Source of the DNA: Chryseobacterium taklimakanense
GTDB taxonomy: Bacteria; Bacteroidota; Bacteroidia; Flavobacteriales; Weeksellaceae
Direction: 5' to 3'
DNA length: 64,000 bases
NCBI RefSeq assembly: GCF_900187185.1
Contig: NZ_LT906465.1
Coordinates: 1,674,001 to 1,738,000, forward strand
Below the pieces are notes generated by a model. The model made no database searches. It was not told the DNA's origin and was given only the letters and a program-made list of their open reading frames with translations. Made by a program: the position numbers and the translations under genes. Every line of letters starts with the position of its first letter. Within the stretch, counting starts at the first letter, position 1. This document shows, one piece after another, positions 8,489 through 16,721 of this stretch.

Positions 8489-9226
8489 TTACGAGTTGTG
8501 AATGATTTGCCTTGGCCTGCCAACGTAAGCAACATAAGCAGAATACATAACCGCATAAATAAAAGGTGCGGTAATAAAAACACCAATAAAACAAAGCAAA
8601 AGGCCTGACATACTGATCAGCATGCCTAAAAGCCCGGCACCAAGAAATGTACCATAATTTTCTTTAGCTACCGAAAACGTTTTCTTCAGCGCTTCTATGG
8701 CGTTGGCATTTTCAAAAAGTAAAACCGGATACCCAATGAGCAGCATCGGACCGATAAAAAGCGCCGGCAGAAAACACAGCATAAAGGAAATACCAATAAT
8801 GATGCTGGAAATAAAGCTGTAAATTAAAATGTTAAGAAAGTTTTGACGGTAACCGATGAACAGATCACTGAAATTGAGTTTCAAATTATTGTTCACCTTG
8901 TGAGCCATATAAACCAGACCTACAAGCAGCGGTCCCAAAAGAAAGGAAAGCAGTGCAGACAGGCCGTAATATTCCTTCATGCCTTCAATTTTCCAGATTT
9001 CAGTATAATCAACCGTTCCCTCTGAGGATTTTACATGATCCAGGACCGCCTGCTGATCGATACCTGAAAAAGCCTGAATCAATGAACTCGCCACAACGTA
9101 TAAAATCATCGTTAATATAGCGTAGCCTATCAAACCTTTGTACATTTCGAAAGCGTGAGAAATAATGCTTCCGGTGTTGCGTTCAGGAACTGTTCCCGTT
9201 TTTTCAAATGCTGTAAAGTTTTCCAT
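8489..9226 (-). CDS. Multi-pass membrane protein of unknown function
   Basis: Protein of 245 residues starting at MENFTAFEKTGTVPERNTGS; the upstream TTG would add only three codons. It has about six hydrophobic helices and a soluble loop near residues 55-85 (IDQQAVLDHVKSSEGTVDYT). The layout resembles DUF975 or GPDP-type membrane-domain proteins, which may act in membrane homeostasis, but no catalytic motif is visible. It shares pattern with the next reverse gene (an AF..Y start to the first helix and an EALKK..F motif before the last pair), so the two may be paralogues. Similar proteins have been called beta-carotene monooxygenases, a label nothing here supports. Confidence 0.75.
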   Translation of the reverse strand: MENFTAFEKTGTVPERNTGSIISHAFEMYKGLIGYAILTMILYVVASSLIQAFSGIDQQAVLDHVKSSEGTVDYTEIWKIEGMKEYYGLSALLSFLLGPLLVGLVYMAHKVNNNLKLNFSDLFIGYRQNFLNILIYSFISSIIIGISFMLCFLPALFIGPMLLIGYPVLLFENANAIEALKKTFSVAKENYGTFLGAGLLGMLISMSGLLLCFIGVFITAPFIYAVMYSAYVAYVGRPRQIIHNS

Positions 9227-9288
9227 AATTGCCAATTTTTACCAAAGATAATTTTTTTGACAACACAAAAAACAAAACAAAAAGAATT

Positions 9289-10008
9289 TTATTTTAATTC
9301 TCTGAAAATTTTGCTGTACAGCGCGTAAATCACAGCATTCCAAAACGGTAGTGTAAAAATAGCTCCAATGAAGGTGAGAATTCCAAAATACTTGAATGCA
9401 AAGGCCACAAACGTACACACCAAAATTTCTAATGGATATAGTCGTAAAGCCTTAAAATTAAGAGCAACAGCCTCAGGGATTCTCTTATCCATAAAGAACA
9501 TCAGCGGCGCACAAAACAGCGTTACTAAAACCCAAATCAGAGCAAGAAAAATTGTCGGTACAGTGTAAACATAAATGATGGACCAAAACAGAAAGAAACT
9601 GGTATAAATAAAGAAATTGGTCCCCGCATAACCCGCGAAAAGGTCTTCCATCGCAGGCTTTTCTCCCTGATCCAGCTTCCGGAACATTTTCATTAAACCT
9701 AAATTCAAAGGGAAAAGAAATGCCATGGTAAGAAGCCATATAATTTGGAATTTCAGGAAGTTAGGGTTATCAGCAATTTCCTGTACTCCTTTTCTGTAAA
9801 CTTCCATGCCCTGCTTCAGTTTTTCGGAAAGACCGATATACTGCTCCATGATTCCAAACCTGGTTGCGAAGTAAAAAAGTACCACAAACAAAACTGAAAA
9901 ATAAATGAGGCTGAAGAGAATCTGATACACCAGCGTGCGGTTCCAGTAGGCGAAAGCTTCACTCAAAATAAAACCGATTCCTTTTTTCTGCGGATAATTG
10001 GTCTGCAT
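9289..10008 (-). CDS. Multi-pass membrane protein, probable paralogue of the next reverse gene downstream
   Basis: Protein of 239 residues with about six hydrophobic helices. The N-terminus reads KKGIGFILSEAFAYWNRTLV, with the same arrangement of an amphipathic segment before the first helix as its neighbour. A soluble loop with EQYIGLSEKLKQGMEVYRKG follows. No enzymatic motif is seen. It is transcribed away from pabB with only 46 bp between the start codons, so the promoters of both genes must lie close together. A role in the cell membrane is inferred from topology only. Confidence 0.72.
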   Translation of the reverse strand: MQTNYPQKKGIGFILSEAFAYWNRTLVYQILFSLIYFSVLFVVLFYFATRFGIMEQYIGLSEKLKQGMEVYRKGVQEIADNPNFLKFQIIWLLTMAFLFPLNLGLMKMFRKLDQGEKPAMEDLFAGYAGTNFFIYTSFFLFWSIIYVYTVPTIFLALIWVLVTLFCAPLMFFMDKRIPEAVALNFKALRLYPLEILVCTFVAFAFKYFGILTFIGAIFTLPFWNAVIYALYSKIFRELK

Positions 10009-10042
10009 AAAATAATTTGCTGCAAAAGTAAGTTTAAAAATT

Positions 10043-10050
10043 TATTTTTG
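10043..10050 (+). promoter_or_regulatory. Bacteroidota -7 element before pabB
   Basis: TATTTTTG matches TAnnTTTG and ends five bases before the GTG start at 10055. Transcription would begin at or near that codon, which makes the GTG start nearly leaderless or points to the ATG at 10088 as the real start. Confidence 0.5.
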
Positions 10051-10054
10051 TGAA

Positions 10055-11032
10055 GTGAAAACATCAAACCATCCGAATTTTCAAAGAATGGACGAGCTTT
10101 CCCAACAGAAAGTTCCTTTCTTTTTCATCATCGATTTCCTGATGGAAAATATTGAAATTTATATGGAAAGCGAAATATTGAATTCTGGTTTAATGATTGA
10201 TTTTCAAAATATTAAAAATACTAAAGGGGTCTTCGCAACAAATGATGAATTTGTGTTAAAATCTTTTCCTGAATCTCAGGACGAGTACAGAAAGGGCTTC
10301 GAATTCGTTCAGAAAAATCTCAGTCTTGGAAATTCGTATTTGGTTAATTACACCAGAAAAACCAAAATCGAAACGAATTTAACTTTAGAAGAAATTTTTT
10401 ATCTTTCAAAAGCAAAATACAAACTGTTCTACAAAGACAAATTTGTCCTTTTTTCCCCGGAGACCTTTGTAGAAATAAAGGATAACCAGATTTTCACCCA
10501 CCCCATGAAAGGCACGATCGATGCTTCACTGGAAAATGCCGTGGAAACCTTGAAGAACGACACTAAGGAGAAAGCTGAACACTACACGGTAGTTGATTTG
10601 TTACGAAATGATCTCAGCATGGTTGCCGATGAAGTGCAGGTTGAAGAATTCCAGCGGATTAATTTTATTAAAACCAAACAAAAAGACCTGTACGCCATGA
10701 GCTCCGAAATTTCAGGAAACCTCAAACCCGAATTTGAAGGAAAAATTGGCAGTATTATGAGAAACTTACTTCCGGCAGGATCAATTCTGGGAGCTCCAAA
10801 ACCTAAAACTATGGAAATTGTTCTGGAATCTGAAGGCTACGAACGGGGTTGGTACACAGGCGTTTGCGGCTGGTTTGACGGTAAAAACCTTGACTCGTGC
10901 GTGATGATTCGTTTTATAGAAAAAGAAAACGGTATATTGTACTTTAAAAGCGGTGGCGGCATCACCCACCTGAGCAAACTTGCCGACGAATACCAGGAAA
11001 TGAAAAATAAAATCTATGTACCAGTTTATTGA
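10055..11032 (+). CDS. pabB: Aminodeoxychorismate synthase component I (chorismate-binding enzyme)
   Basis: Converts chorismate to 4-amino-4-deoxychorismate for folate synthesis, with ammonia from a PabA-type glutaminase not found here. The C-terminal half has the chorismate-enzyme signature PAGSILGAPKPKTMEIVLES followed by GWYTGVCGWFDG, and the HPMKGTI and DLLRNDLSMVAD motifs. At 325 residues it is short, as expected for stand-alone PabB of this group, which lacks the long N-terminal domain. The start shown is GTG; an ATG 33 bp later (MDELSQQKVPFFF) is an alternative. The next gene, an aminotransferase-class-IV lyase, overlaps by 17 bp, giving a two-step p-aminobenzoate module. Confidence 0.88.
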   Translation: MKTSNHPNFQRMDELSQQKVPFFFIIDFLMENIEIYMESEILNSGLMIDFQNIKNTKGVFATNDEFVLKSFPESQDEYRKGFEFVQKNLSLGNSYLVNYTRKTKIETNLTLEEIFYLSKAKYKLFYKDKFVLFSPETFVEIKDNQIFTHPMKGTIDASLENAVETLKNDTKEKAEHYTVVDLLRNDLSMVADEVQVEEFQRINFIKTKQKDLYAMSSEISGNLKPEFEGKIGSIMRNLLPAGSILGAPKPKTMEIVLESEGYERGWYTGVCGWFDGKNLDSCVMIRFIEKENGILYFKSGGGITHLSKLADEYQEMKNKIYVPVY

Positions 11033-11642
11033 AAGCATCAAGATTGAAGATCAGGAAATCTTCCTTTTAGAATATCACCAAAAGCGCGTCAACGAAACCT
11101 TCCGGCAGTTTGGCAAAGAAACCTCCATCGATCTGGAAAAAATATTCAAAAACCTGCAGCACGACGAAGACGGACTTTATAAACTGCGCATCGTTTACGA
11201 TCTGGACCGTAAATTTACAACTCAGCTTATTCCGTATGCCATAGCGGAAATTGATGATTTTCAGCTGGTTGAAAACAACAACATCGATTATTCCTTCAAA
11301 TACGAAAACCGAAAGGAATTTAGCGTGATGAAAGAAGAAGCCAGGAGTGAAGAAATCATCATCGTAAAAAACAACCGGGTTACCGATACATCTTTTTCAA
11401 ATCTGCTCTTCCTGAAAGGAAAAGAATGGTACACACCAAATACTTATCTGCTGAACGGCGTGCAAAGGCAATATCTTCTGAAGAACAAAAAAATAAAAGA
11501 AGCCGAAATTACATTGCAGAATCTGAAGGAATTCTCTCATTTTCAGATCATTAATGCCATGAATGACTTCGATGATATGTTCGTGTATCCGTTGCACAAA
11601 ATCCTGAATCTTCCCGAAAGCAGCGAATATATCGAACTTTGA
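11016..11642 (+). CDS. pabC: Aminotransferase class IV, probable aminodeoxychorismate lyase
   Basis: PLP enzyme that would release pyruvate from aminodeoxychorismate to give p-aminobenzoate. Fold-type IV features include YKLRIVYDLD, ...EEIIIVKNNRVTDTSFSNLL and WYTPNTYLLNGVQRQYLLKN. At 208 residues it is shorter than E. coli PabC (about 270), as in other Bacteroidota. The start overlaps the pabB 3' end by 17 bp. The PabC function rests mainly on this context; a branched-chain or D-amino-acid aminotransferase would be longer. It ends 14 bp before the convergent menD stop with no clear terminator between. Confidence 0.8.
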   Translation: MYQFIESIKIEDQEIFLLEYHQKRVNETFRQFGKETSIDLEKIFKNLQHDEDGLYKLRIVYDLDRKFTTQLIPYAIAEIDDFQLVENNNIDYSFKYENRKEFSVMKEEARSEEIIIVKNNRVTDTSFSNLLFLKGKEWYTPNTYLLNGVQRQYLLKNKKIKEAEITLQNLKEFSHFQIINAMNDFDDMFVYPLHKILNLPESSEYIEL

Positions 11643-11656
11643 TTTTTTTGGATCAA

Positions 11657-13363
11657 TCAGTTATCCGCGTCCCAAGGTGTTTTCACATCTTTACCGCTTA
11701 AGAAATCGAAATAAGAGCGCAACACTTCTGCATTTTCAACGGCCTGTGTGCAGACTTCAAGAATTTTTGGCTGAACATCCGGATTGAAAAAATTATCCAG
11801 AACCCGTTCCACCGTGTTATCATCTTCGACTTTTATATACTCAAAACCGAAATGTTTTGCCAGGTGTTCTGCATTTTTTTGATGAGTCGTGGCGATAAAT
11901 TCATCCAAAATATTTGAATTTGCCTTATCGGGACCGGGAATAATTTTAAAGATATTTCCTTCACCGTTATTGAAAATGATAATTCTCGTGTATGGCGGAA
12001 TATATTGGTTCCACAGCCCGTTGATGTCATAGAAAAAACTCAGATCGCCCGTCACCAGCAGCGTAGGGTTTTCATTCTTGATGGCGAAACCCATCGCTGT
12101 AGATGTAGAGCCGTCAATACCGCTGGTGCCTCTGTTGCAGTAGATTTTATTTTGATTAAAATCAAAGAGTTGCGCGTAGCGAATTGCTGAGCTGTTGCTG
12201 AAATGAATATTGAAATTTGCCGGAACTTTCTGTGAAATCAACCAGAAAAGATTAAAATCCGAAAATCCGGTTCTGTTTACATATTCCTTATGTTTTGCAT
12301 CTTTCTTGTCCCTCAGAACATCCCAGAGGTTATAATAAGGTTGTGGCTCCAGTTTGATGTGATTCAATAATTTACCAAAGAAAACTTCCGCTTTGGTTTC
12401 TACTTTTTGTGTCAGGCAGAAATAAGTATCCGGTTGCCAGAACTCATCGATATGCCAGTGATTTTTCGGTTGTGATTTTCTTAAAAACTGTTTTACTTTT
12501 TTAGAAACGACATTCTGTCCAACTGTAATCAACAAATCTGGAGCATAAATTTTAAAATCCTCGTCAGAAAAATTATAAATATACCGGTCAATATGCCTGA
12601 AAAACTTTTCGTGGTGAAGATTTGAATTCGCTTCACATAAAACCACAACTGAATGATTTTTAACCAATTGAGAAAGCTGAGCTTGAAGTTCCTCGGAATA
12701 CGCTCGGGTTCCCACTAAAATCAAAATCCTTTTGGAGATATTCCAGTCTGCTACCAAATTCGGCGGCAGGTCGTAAGGTCTTTTCTGAATTGTTTTCTCA
12801 ATACTTGGGAACGTCGGCAATTCCGTTACCAAATCATAAAGCGGCTCAGACAATGGAATATTGATGTGCACCGGACCCTGCTTTTCAATGCAGAGCTCCA
12901 CTGCTTTTTTTACCGTTTGAAAATTATAATCTTCCGAGCCGTCTCTATCGTCTTCCATCAGTTGAAAATCACCATAGGAATGTAATTGATAAAGATCTTT
13001 TTGGCGAATTGTCTGTCCATCGAAAATATCAACATAATCTGTTGGCCGGTCGGCAGTTAACACTAAAATTGGAACGTTCTGGTAAAATGCTTCTGTAACC
13101 GCCGGATAATAATTTGCTGACGCGGAACCTGATGTACATGTAACAGCAACGGGCATTTTCGTGCTTTGCGCCATTCCTAAAGCAACAAAGGCGCCGCTCC
13201 GCTCATCAACAATACTGTAGCTATTCATCTCATCCATTTCCCCGAAATGTATCGCCAAAGGCGCGTTGCGTGAACCCGGAGAAATAACCACATTTAAAAT
13301 TCCGTACTCCTTCATAATGTGAGCAAGCACCTGAATACTGCGTTTTGATGAGAATTTTTTCAT
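11657..13363 (-). CDS. menD: 2-succinyl-5-enolpyruvyl-6-hydroxy-3-cyclohexene-1-carboxylate synthase
   Basis: ThDP-dependent enzyme of menaquinone synthesis that joins isochorismate and 2-oxoglutarate. The N-terminal domain has ISPGSRNAPLAIHFGE and DERSGAFVALGMAQSTKMPV, the ThDP-contacting glutamate region of the family. The C-terminal domain has CNRGTSGIDGSTSTAMGFA and the Mg/ThDP motif GDLSFFYDINGLWNQ. Length 568 residues is normal. The classical Men route fits the respiratory quinone of flavobacteria. A -7-like TACCTTTG lies at 13369-13376 directly before the ATG, so the mRNA may be leaderless. Confidence 0.95.
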   Translation of the reverse strand: MKKFSSKRSIQVLAHIMKEYGILNVVISPGSRNAPLAIHFGEMDEMNSYSIVDERSGAFVALGMAQSTKMPVAVTCTSGSASANYYPAVTEAFYQNVPILVLTADRPTDYVDIFDGQTIRQKDLYQLHSYGDFQLMEDDRDGSEDYNFQTVKKAVELCIEKQGPVHINIPLSEPLYDLVTELPTFPSIEKTIQKRPYDLPPNLVADWNISKRILILVGTRAYSEELQAQLSQLVKNHSVVVLCEANSNLHHEKFFRHIDRYIYNFSDEDFKIYAPDLLITVGQNVVSKKVKQFLRKSQPKNHWHIDEFWQPDTYFCLTQKVETKAEVFFGKLLNHIKLEPQPYYNLWDVLRDKKDAKHKEYVNRTGFSDFNLFWLISQKVPANFNIHFSNSSAIRYAQLFDFNQNKIYCNRGTSGIDGSTSTAMGFAIKNENPTLLVTGDLSFFYDINGLWNQYIPPYTRIIIFNNGEGNIFKIIPGPDKANSNILDEFIATTHQKNAEHLAKHFGFEYIKVEDDNTVERVLDNFFNPDVQPKILEVCTQAVENAEVLRSYFDFLSGKDVKTPWDADN

Positions 13364-13410
13364 AACGGCAAAGGTATGAGTTTTATAGATTTTTAAAAAT
13401 TATAAAACCT

Positions 13411-13418
13411 TATATTTG
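13411..13418 (+). promoter_or_regulatory. -7 promoter element for the 2OG dioxygenase gene
   Basis: TATATTTG matches TAnnTTTG and lies 25 bp before the ATG at 13444. Confidence 0.55.
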
Positions 13419-13443
13419 GGAGTTAATTTTTACAAAAAACTAA

Positions 13444-14391
13444 ATGAACAAAATTCCAAGTGTGGACTTGCGTGATTTCCTGTCGGATGATCCGGCACGC
13501 AAACAGAAATTTGTAAATGAAATCGGAAAAGCCTATGAAGACATAGGATTTGTTGCACTGAAAGGTCATTTCCTCGACGATGCCCTTGTAAAAGAACTGT
13601 ACGGAGAGGTTAAAAACTTCTTCGATCTGCCTGTGGAAACAAAGCAGAAATACGAAATCCCTGGAATCGGCGGGCAGCGGGGTTATGTAGGCTTCGGAAA
13701 AGAAACGGCGAAAGGATTTAAAAAAGCTGACCTGAAGGAGTTTTGGCATTTCGGGCAGTACCTGGCAGAAGATTCAAAATACAGTGATGTTTATCCGGAC
13801 AATGTAACGGTTGCGGAAGTACCAAAATTTAACGAGGTGGGCAAAAAAGCTTACCAAATGCTCGAGAAAACCGGAAAATATGTTCTGAGAGCTTTGGCCC
13901 TTTATCTTGGGTTGAATGAATTTTATTTTGATCAGTATATTGCTGAAGGAAATTCTATTTTGAGGCCAATACACTATCCGCCAATTACCCAGGAGCCTGA
14001 AGACGCGGTAAGAGCAGCAGCACATGGCGACATCAACTTGATTACTCTACTGATGGGCGCACAGGGCAGAGGATTACAGGTACAAAACCACGAAGGCGAA
14101 TGGATCGATGCCATCGCCGAACCAGACGAACTGATGATTAATGTTGGTGACATGCTGTCCAGACATACGAACAACAAACTGAAATCCACCATTCACAGAG
14201 TGGTGAATCCGGATCGTGAACTTTGGGGAACTTCAAGATATTCGATTCCGTTCTTCATGCATCCGGTGAGCGAAATGAAGCTTGATGCACTGGAAGGAAC
14301 TTATGACGAAAACAATCCAAAACTTTATCCTGATACCACTGCAGGTGAATTTTTGCATGAAAGGCTTGTAGAATTGGGATTGATAAAATAA
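13444..14391 (+). CDS. Isopenicillin N synthase-like 2-oxoglutarate/Fe(II) dioxygenase
   Basis: Non-haem iron oxygenase of 315 residues. The N-terminal DIOX_N-type region (VDLRDFLSDDPARKQKFVNE) is followed by the double-stranded beta-helix core. The iron ligands are H194 and D196 (AAHGDINLITLL) and H251 (STIHRVVNP), and R265 (RYSIPFF) would bind 2-oxoglutarate. The substrate is unknown; family members oxidise amino acids, peptides or plant hormones and the name does not imply antibiotic synthesis. It is a single-gene unit with its own promoter, and a shared hairpin terminator lies at its 3' end. Confidence 0.87.
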   Translation: MNKIPSVDLRDFLSDDPARKQKFVNEIGKAYEDIGFVALKGHFLDDALVKELYGEVKNFFDLPVETKQKYEIPGIGGQRGYVGFGKETAKGFKKADLKEFWHFGQYLAEDSKYSDVYPDNVTVAEVPKFNEVGKKAYQMLEKTGKYVLRALALYLGLNEFYFDQYIAEGNSILRPIHYPPITQEPEDAVRAAAHGDINLITLLMGAQGRGLQVQNHEGEWIDAIAEPDELMINVGDMLSRHTNNKLKSTIHRVVNPDRELWGTSRYSIPFFMHPVSEMKLDALEGTYDENNPKLYPDTTAGEFLHERLVELGLIK

Positions 14392-14410
14392 TCTTACAGG
14401 CAATTAAGAA

Positions 14411-14446
14411 AAATAGTCCGGCATTTCGTCGGACTATTTTATTTTG
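14411..14446 (+). terminator. Bidirectional terminator between convergent genes
   Basis: AAATAGTCCG/CGGACTATTT, 10-bp perfect stem with a 9-base loop and T-rich flanks on both sides. The right arm covers the stop codon of the reverse nucleosidase gene. Confidence 0.85.
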
Positions 14447-15009
14447 TCTAAGGTCTTTCTAAGTTTATCCGAGGCTTTATGTAGTTCCTCGCTCCATTCG
14501 GTGGCGGCAGAATCAGTGGCACCGTCGGAGATATATTTTAAGCAGAGAAAAGGGATATTTTCACGTTTTGCAACCAAAGCCAGTGCGTACGCTTCCATGT
14601 CCACAACATTATACGCATCAGTAGAATGGGCCGTTTCAAAATGATCGCCCGTACCACAAACATCTTCCTGTAAGCCACTAATTTTCAATCCATAATCTAA
14701 AATTACGGGTTCATCAGAAAGCGGTGTTTTATAACGTTCAAAACCCAGTTCCCGGACATCCATATCGCGCTGAATAAATTTCGTACAGCAAACCACTTCT
14801 CCTTTTTCAAATCCAAAACCGCCCGCAGTTCCAAGATTGATAATAAGGTCCGGTCTGTTGTTTTTGAGATGTTTTAAGAGCGCGTATGCAGCATTCACTT
14901 TCCCAATTCCGGTAAAGATTTTATCAAAATTTTCAAATTCATTTCCTGCTTCGCTTTCGAGGGCGAAAACCAACACAGGTTTTCGGTATCTTATTCCGTC
15001 GATAATCAT
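14434..15009 (-). CDS. Nucleoside phosphorylase/MTA-SAH nucleosidase-like protein
   Basis: Purine nucleosidase-fold protein of 191 residues. Motifs are FTGIGKVNAAYALLKHL, INLGTAGGFGFEKGEVV, and near the end VVDMEAYALALVAKRENIPF then LKYISDGATDSA, where the E of VDMEAYA and the D of SDGA are the usual ribose-binding and catalytic residues. It could cleave methylthioadenosine or S-adenosylhomocysteine. A futalosine hydrolase role is less likely because menD shows the classical menaquinone route. It is slightly shorter than E. coli MtnN (232 residues), so the specificity is uncertain. Confidence 0.82.
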   Translation of the reverse strand: MIIDGIRYRKPVLVFALESEAGNEFENFDKIFTGIGKVNAAYALLKHLKNNRPDLIINLGTAGGFGFEKGEVVCCTKFIQRDMDVRELGFERYKTPLSDEPVILDYGLKISGLQEDVCGTGDHFETAHSTDAYNVVDMEAYALALVAKRENIPFLCLKYISDGATDSAATEWSEELHKASDKLRKTLDKIK

Positions 15010-15081
15010 GATAATGCTTTAAACAAACTTTGCCAAAGTTTAGGCTCTGGCAAAATTTATTATGTAAATATTTCAAAAAAT

Positions 15082-15825
15082 TTAAGTCAGCATTCCGCCG
15101 TCCACATTCATAACCTGCCCGGTTACATAAGCCGACATATCCGAGCCGAGGAAAACACAGGCGTTCGCCACGTCTTCCGGCTGTCCGCCGCGTTTTAGTG
15201 GAATGGCGTCTCTCCAACCCTGAACGGTCTTTTCGTCCAGAGCCGCAGTCATTTCAGTTTCAATAAAACCCGGCGCAATCGCGTTGCAGCGGATATTTCT
15301 GGATCCCAGCTCCAATGCGACAGATTTTGTAAAGCCAATCACGCCGGCTTTTGAAGCCGCATAATTCGCCTGTCCTGCATTTCCTTTCACACCAACCACG
15401 GAAGTCATGTTGATGATCGAGCCGCTTTTTGCTTTCATCATCGGTTTGATTAACGCTTTTGTTAGGTTAAATACAGAATCGAGATTCACTTTGATGATGG
15501 TATCCCAATCGTCTTTCGACATTCTGAGCATCAAATTATCTTTTGTGATGCCGGCGTTGTTCACCAAAATATCAATTTGTCCGAAATCTGCCATCACGTC
15601 ATCAATAAGTTTTTGGGCGGCATCATAATCAGAAGCATCTGACTGATAAGCTTTTATTTGCGTGGAAGAGCTTAAAGCATTTTCCAATTCCTTCGCTTTA
15701 TCCACGGAACCAGCGTACGTGAACGCCACTTTTGCGCCCTGAGCTGCAAAAACTTCAACAATTCCTTTCCCGATTCCTCTGGTTCCGCCCGTGATTAGGG
15801 CGACTTTTCCTTCTAACAGTTTCAT
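15082..15825 (-). CDS. fabG: 3-oxoacyl-[acyl-carrier-protein] reductase
   Basis: NADPH-dependent short-chain dehydrogenase of fatty-acid elongation, 247 residues. The Rossmann motif is ALITGGTRGIGKGI and NNAGIT follows. The catalytic set is S in NMTSVVGVKG and Y/K in YAASKAG. The closing ISSDMSAYVTGQVMNVDGG-type segment is present as LGSDMSAYVTGQVMNVDGGM. These features fit FabG better than other SDR enzymes. There is no acpP or fabF next to it. A short interrupted reading frame precedes it on the same strand. Confidence 0.92.
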   Translation of the reverse strand: MKLLEGKVALITGGTRGIGKGIVEVFAAQGAKVAFTYAGSVDKAKELENALSSSTQIKAYQSDASDYDAAQKLIDDVMADFGQIDILVNNAGITKDNLMLRMSKDDWDTIIKVNLDSVFNLTKALIKPMMKAKSGSIINMTSVVGVKGNAGQANYAASKAGVIGFTKSVALELGSRNIRCNAIAPGFIETEMTAALDEKTVQGWRDAIPLKRGGQPEDVANACVFLGSDMSAYVTGQVMNVDGGMLT

Positions 15826-15837
15826 ATTTTTCTATAT

Positions 15838-15984
15838 CTAATTCGTTTTAGGTTTAAAAGCCTCTCCAATCATCTCAATATTTGTGATGATTACATTTTG
15901 CTTTATCCACTCTTCAAAATAATCTTCGTAAGACTAATCTTTAGTAATAAACTCAATTCGGCGGATATGCTCCTGGGCAATCAT
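15838..15984 (-). pseudogene. 48-codon reading frame with an in-frame amber codon
   Basis: From an ATG at 15984 the reverse strand reads MIAQEHIRRIEFITKD, then TAG at 15936-15934, then continues in the same frame SYEDYFEEWIKQNVIITNIE and further to a TAG at 15838. The composition is protein-like on both sides of the stop. It lies between rsmI and fabG on the same strand. No family is recognised. It is either a small gene with a nonsense mutation, two unrelated pieces, or a chance frame. Confidence 0.4.
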
Positions 15985-16006
15985 AAGACAAATTTAGCGG
16001 AAAAAT

Positions 16007-16681
16007 TTAAACTGTATTATTAATGACAAGCACAATCTCGCCTTTTAAAGTTTTGCTTTTGGAGAACTCAATCAATTCGTTGATTGTCCCGCGTTTGGTT
16101 TCCTCAAATTTTTTAGAAATCTCCCGGCTCAAACTCACTCTCGTTTCTTCTCCGAAAAACTCCTTTATCTGTTCTAAAGTTGTATTGATTTTGTGCGGAC
16201 TTTCGTAGAGTATGATTGTTTTCTTCTCCGCGGCCAGTTGTTTCAGTTTGGTTTGACGGCCTTTTTTTTGAGGTAAGAATCCAGCAAAATAAAAGTCGTG
16301 ATTCGGCAATCCGGAAACAACCAAAGCCGGAACAAAGGCCGTTGCACCCGGTAAACAAATCATTTCGATATTCTCATCAGCACACGCTTTTGCTAAAAGA
16401 TAGCCCGGATCGGAAATTCCCGGTGTTCCCGCATCGGTAATGATGCCGATGTTTTGTCCATTCTTTAAGTCCTGAATCACTTTTTCTGTCGCAGTGTGTT
16501 CATTATGAAGATGATACGATCTTGTTGGTTTTGAAATATCATAATGTTTGAGCAAAATTCCCGAAGTTCTGGTGTCTTCGCACAGGATATAATCCACCTC
16601 ATTCAGTACATTCACTGCCCTGAAAGTCATATCCTCTAAATTCCCGATCGGTGTAGGTACAAAATATAAAGTGCCACTCAT
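16007..16681 (-). CDS. rsmI: 16S rRNA (cytidine(1402)-2'-O)-methyltransferase
   Basis: SAM-dependent methyltransferase acting with RsmH on C1402 of 16S rRNA in the decoding centre. The protein starts MSGTLYFVPTPIGNLEDMTF, with the family motif of the tetrapyrrole-methylase fold, followed by CEDTRTSGILLKHYDI, ITDAGTPGISDPGY and PGATAFVPALVVSGLPNHDF. At 224 residues it lacks part of the C-terminal region of E. coli RsmI (286), as is usual in Bacteroidota. Interestingly rsmH lies in the same window in the dcw cluster. Confidence 0.93.
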   Translation of the reverse strand: MSGTLYFVPTPIGNLEDMTFRAVNVLNEVDYILCEDTRTSGILLKHYDISKPTRSYHLHNEHTATEKVIQDLKNGQNIGIITDAGTPGISDPGYLLAKACADENIEMICLPGATAFVPALVVSGLPNHDFYFAGFLPQKKGRQTKLKQLAAEKKTIILYESPHKINTTLEQIKEFFGEETRVSLSREISKKFEETKRGTINELIEFSKSKTLKGEIVLVINNTV

Positions 16682-16721
16682 TACTCCCGGTGTCTCGCTG
16701 ATATTGGGTGCTTTTATTAAA

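Noticed and set aside
8489-9226. Name beta-carotene 15,15'-monooxygenase for the membrane protein
   Set aside because: No iron-binding histidines or other oxygenase features; a membrane topology is all that can be seen.
13444-14391. Beta-lactam antibiotic synthesis from an IPNS-like enzyme
   Set aside because: Only the fold is shared; no other antibiotic genes are near.
14434-15009. Futalosine hydrolase
   Set aside because: menD indicates the classical menaquinone route, so a futalosine step is unlikely.
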